From positions 1 to 5,909 of the forward strand of contig JALOPA010000154.1 in the NCBI GenBank assembly GCA_025454125.1: a DNA stretch of 5,909 nucleotides, in the 5' to 3' direction. The stretch is from Thermodesulfobacteriota bacterium. GTDB lineage: Bacteria > Desulfobacterota > DSM-4660 > Desulfatiglandales > HGW-15. The position numbers and the translations under genes were made by a program. The number at the start of each line of letters is the position of its first letter. The first letter of the stretch is position 1. Positions 3,998 through 5,909 of this stretch are shown piece by piece. The notes beneath the pieces are model-generated. The model searched no databases. It was not told the origin of the DNA and saw only the letters and a program-made list of their open reading frames with translations.

Positions 3998-4627
3998 TCA
4001 GAAGGGCTCTTCCGCGATTCTCTGTTCGAGCCACTTCATCACCTTGTCGAATTCAGCGAGGAGCTTTGCTGTGGCTTTTCCTCTGTGGCTGACCCGGTTC
4101 TTCTCCTCCTGGCTCATCTCCGCAAAGGTCTTGCCAAAGGGTCCATAGAAAAAGATCGGATCATAGCCAAAGCCGTTGTTCCCGCTCGGCTCTGTGGCAA
4201 TCTCGCCCTCGCACCTCCCCTCATAGATCAACGCAGGCCCCCGGGGTACGGCGATAGCGATGACACACTCAAAGGCGGCTCTCCGGTTGCTCACGCCCTC
4301 CATCGCTTTCAGAAGCTTGCGGATCTTTGCCTCGTCTCCCGCGCCCTCCCCGGCGTAGCGGGCCGACAGGACGCCGGGTTGGCCTCCGAGAGCCTCCACC
4401 ACCAATCCGGAATCGTCCGCCAGGGCCGGAAAGCCCAAGACCCGCGCAGTGAAATGCGCCTTCTTGTAGGCATTGTCTTCAAAGGTCTTCCCGTCCTCCA
4501 CAGGCTCCGGAGTGGGCCCGAAGTCATTCAGGCTTTTGATGTCGAGGGGAAACCCTGAAAAAAGGGTTTTGAACTCCTCGATCTTCCCTTGATTGCGAGT
4601 GGCGAGAACCAGAGGCCGGCCGATCAT
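3998..4627 (-). CDS. rdgB: RdgB/HAM1 family XTP/dITP pyrophosphatase
   Basis: A complete 209-residue cytoplasmic enzyme that hydrolyses non-canonical purine nucleotides (ITP, dITP, XTP) to monophosphates plus pyrophosphate, keeping deaminated bases out of DNA and RNA. Diagnostic motifs are in order: LATRNQGKIEEF (8-19) at the nucleotide-binding N terminus, FEDNAYKKA (49-57), ADDSGLVVEALGGQPGVLSA (70-89) with the metal-binding acidic residues, GEIATEPSGNNGFGYDPIFF (141-160), TFAEMSQEEKN and SHRGKA (180-185). Length is typical for the family. Its ATG at 4627 overlaps the TGA of the upstream phosphohexomutase gene (ATGA), so the two are almost certainly cotranscribed and translationally coupled. 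The next gene has its own promoter. Confidence 0.96.
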   Translation of the reverse strand: MIGRPLVLATRNQGKIEEFKTLFSGFPLDIKSLNDFGPTPEPVEDGKTFEDNAYKKAHFTARVLGFPALADDSGLVVEALGGQPGVLSARYAGEGAGDEAKIRKLLKAMEGVSNRRAAFECVIAIAVPRGPALIYEGRCEGEIATEPSGNNGFGYDPIFFYGPFGKTFAEMSQEEKNRVSHRGKATAKLLAEFDKVMKWLEQRIAEEPF

Positions 4628-5909
4628 TTGAGCTTCAACCCCTTCTTCTCCAGTTTGCCCATGAAGATCTTCTGGATGTCCTGAAGAGTTCTCTCCTCTT
4701 CCGCTTCAAAGCGCAGCACCAGCACAGGTTGGGTGTTGGACGCACGAATCAGCCCCCACCCGCCTTTGAAAACGACTCTTGCCCCGTCTACATCGATGAC
4801 CTTGTATTCGGCTTTGAACTCCAAGGCAAGATCCGCCACGATTTGAAACTTCCGATCGTCCGGGCAGTCCATGCGGATCTCGGGCGTGCTCACCAGAGCC
4901 GGAACCCCTTCAAGGAGTTCTTCCAGTTCCTTGGCTTCGGTGGTGAGGATTTCGAGCAGCCGGGCGCCGGCATAGATCGCGTCGTCATAGCCGAAATAGC
5001 GTTCCGCAAAAAAGAGATGCCCGCTCATTTCGCCTGCAAGGAGGGCCCCTTCCTCCTTCATCTTCCCTTTGATCAGGGAATGGCCGGCTTTCCACATGAT
5101 CGGGATCCCGCCGTTCTTGCGGATGTCATCGTAGAGCACCTGGGAGCACTTGACCTCGCCGATGATCTTGGCGCCCGGATGACGCTTCAGCAGGTCCCTT
5201 GAAAAGATGATCATGAGCCGGTCGCCCCAGATGATCCTGCCCTTCCGGTCCACGACCCCGATCCGATCCGCGTCGCCGTCAAAGGCGATCCCCAGATCCG
5301 CACCCGTGTCGCTCACCTTTTGAATGAGGTGTTTCAGGTTCTCAGGGAGGGTGGGATCCGGGTGGTGATTCGGAAAGCGGCCGTCCGGTTCGCAGAAAAG
5401 CTTTTCCACCTCGATGCCCATCTGCGCGTACAGTTCAGGAGCCACGAGTCCGGCTACGCCGTTTCCTGCGTCGAGCACGACTTTTCTCGCCGTTCTGCCG
5501 CATCGGATCCTCTTCAGAACCTCCTCGTGGTAGGGCCGGATCACCTCCCGGGTCTCCACGCTCCCCTTTCCTTTTGGGAACGACCCGCTTTCCCCTATCC
5601 TTCTGAGCTTCTGGATCTCCTCTCCGTAAATCGTCGCCTTTCCAAGGCAGACCTTGAATCCGTTGTACTCCGGAGGATTGTGGCTTCCCGTGATCTGAAC
5701 CCCGCCGTCCACGTCCAGGTGATGGAGAGAATAATAGAGAAGCGGTGTGGGAACCATTCCCACATCGATCACGTGAATCCCCGCATCCGACATCCCTTGC
5801 ATAACGCCCAGCCGGAGTTCCGGCGAACTGAGGCGGCAATCCCGTCCGAGGCTGATGCGTTTTGCGCCCAAGCCCTGGTAGTAGGAGCCGAAAACCTGTC
5901 CCAGCCTGT
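4624..5909 (-). CDS. Phosphomannomutase/phosphoglucomutase (alpha-D-phosphohexomutase), N terminus outside window
   Basis: This interconverts hexose 6-phosphate and hexose 1-phosphate (mannose and/or glucose), supplying sugar nucleotides for LPS and exopolysaccharide. About 427 residues are visible; the frame stays open to the window edge and reads LGQVFGSYYQGLGAKRISLG before VGRDCR-like sequence, so TTG 5871 is not the true start. Comparison with AlgC-type enzymes suggests roughly 30-35 residues are missing. All four active-site blocks are present: ITGSHNPPEYNGFK with the phosphoserine (codon 5685-5683; TGSHNP replaces the more usual TASHNP), the metal-binding DGDADR (5280-5263), the sugar-binding GEMSGHLFF, and the phosphate-binding RASNTQPVLVLRFEAEEE near the C terminus. 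Substrate preference cannot be set from sequence, so I give no symbol (algC, manB and pgm would all be candidates). It overlaps rdgB by 4 bp. Confidence 0.94.
   Translation of the reverse strand, partial: RLGQVFGSYYQGLGAKRISLGRDCRLSSPELRLGVMQGMSDAGIHVIDVGMVPTPLLYYSLHHLDVDGGVQITGSHNPPEYNGFKVCLGKATIYGEEIQKLRRIGESGSFPKGKGSVETREVIRPYHEEVLKRIRCGRTARKVVLDAGNGVAGLVAPELYAQMGIEVEKLFCEPDGRFPNHHPDPTLPENLKHLIQKVSDTGADLGIAFDGDADRIGVVDRKGRIIWGDRLMIIFSRDLLKRHPGAKIIGEVKCSQVLYDDIRKNGGIPIMWKAGHSLIKGKMKEEGALLAGEMSGHLFFAERYFGYDDAIYAGARLLEILTTEAKELEELLEGVPALVSTPEIRMDCPDDRKFQIVADLALEFKAEYKVIDVDGARVVFKGGWGLIRASNTQPVLVLRFEAEEERTLQDIQKIFMGKLEKKGLKLK

Noticed and set aside
5869..5871. TTG as the true start of the phosphohexomutase
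   Set aside because: The upstream in-frame sequence to the window edge still matches the family, and the active-site serine would be too close to the N terminus.

Overview
The window comes from a bacterial chromosome in which every supported gene lies on the minus strand, so transcription runs from high to low coordinates. The best guess is an anaerobic Desulfobacterota (former Deltaproteobacteria) or a close relative. This rests on an apparent HesB/IscA-like selenoprotein, the protein variants present (short YggS, short TtcA-family protein, CarB with a GGQSGLN motif) and intergenic spaces filled with short dispersed repeats. The lineage is inferred; no rRNA or other marker is present.

In transcription order: (1) 5909-4624, a phosphomannomutase/phosphoglucomutase that enters from outside the window, overlapping by 4 bp (ATGA) with (2) rdgB, an ITP/XTP pyrophosphatase, at 4627-3998. 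(3) A repeat-derived hairpin region at 3979-3916, then a near-consensus promoter at 3814-3787. (4) A 109-residue HesB/IscA-like protein at 3752-3423, interrupted by an in-frame TGA exactly where A-type carriers have their first conserved cysteine. A hairpin with bacterial SECIS geometry follows the TGA, so I read this as one selenoprotein gene and not as two ORFs. It ends at a terminator-like hairpin (3417-3361). (5) yggS/PLPBP at 3265-2612. (6) A 190-bp space built of heptamer and octamer repeats. (7) A TtcA-family tRNA thiolation protein at 2420-1701. (8) A 185-bp space holding a two-hairpin element (1685-1551). (9) A small unrecognised single-pass membrane protein at 1515-1141, closely followed by (10) a double-ACT-domain protein at 1114-704. 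(11) A near-consensus promoter (671-643) and a leader of about 160 nt carrying a REP-like hairpin pair, leading into (12) carB, of which only the first 158 codons are inside the window.

The genes are mostly housekeeping: sugar-phosphate metabolism, nucleotide-pool sanitation, Fe-S cluster handling, PLP homeostasis, tRNA thiolation and pyrimidine/arginine precursor synthesis. The Fe-S/selenoprotein gene and the TtcA-family gene may be related functionally, because TtcA enzymes need an Fe-S cluster, but each gene has its own spacing and probably its own transcription unit. The most interesting features are the recoded TGA with its SECIS-like hairpin, and the unusual density of 7-nt and 8-nt period repeats in the intergenic spaces, including a perfect 30-bp duplicate placed at or just after the stop codons of two different genes.
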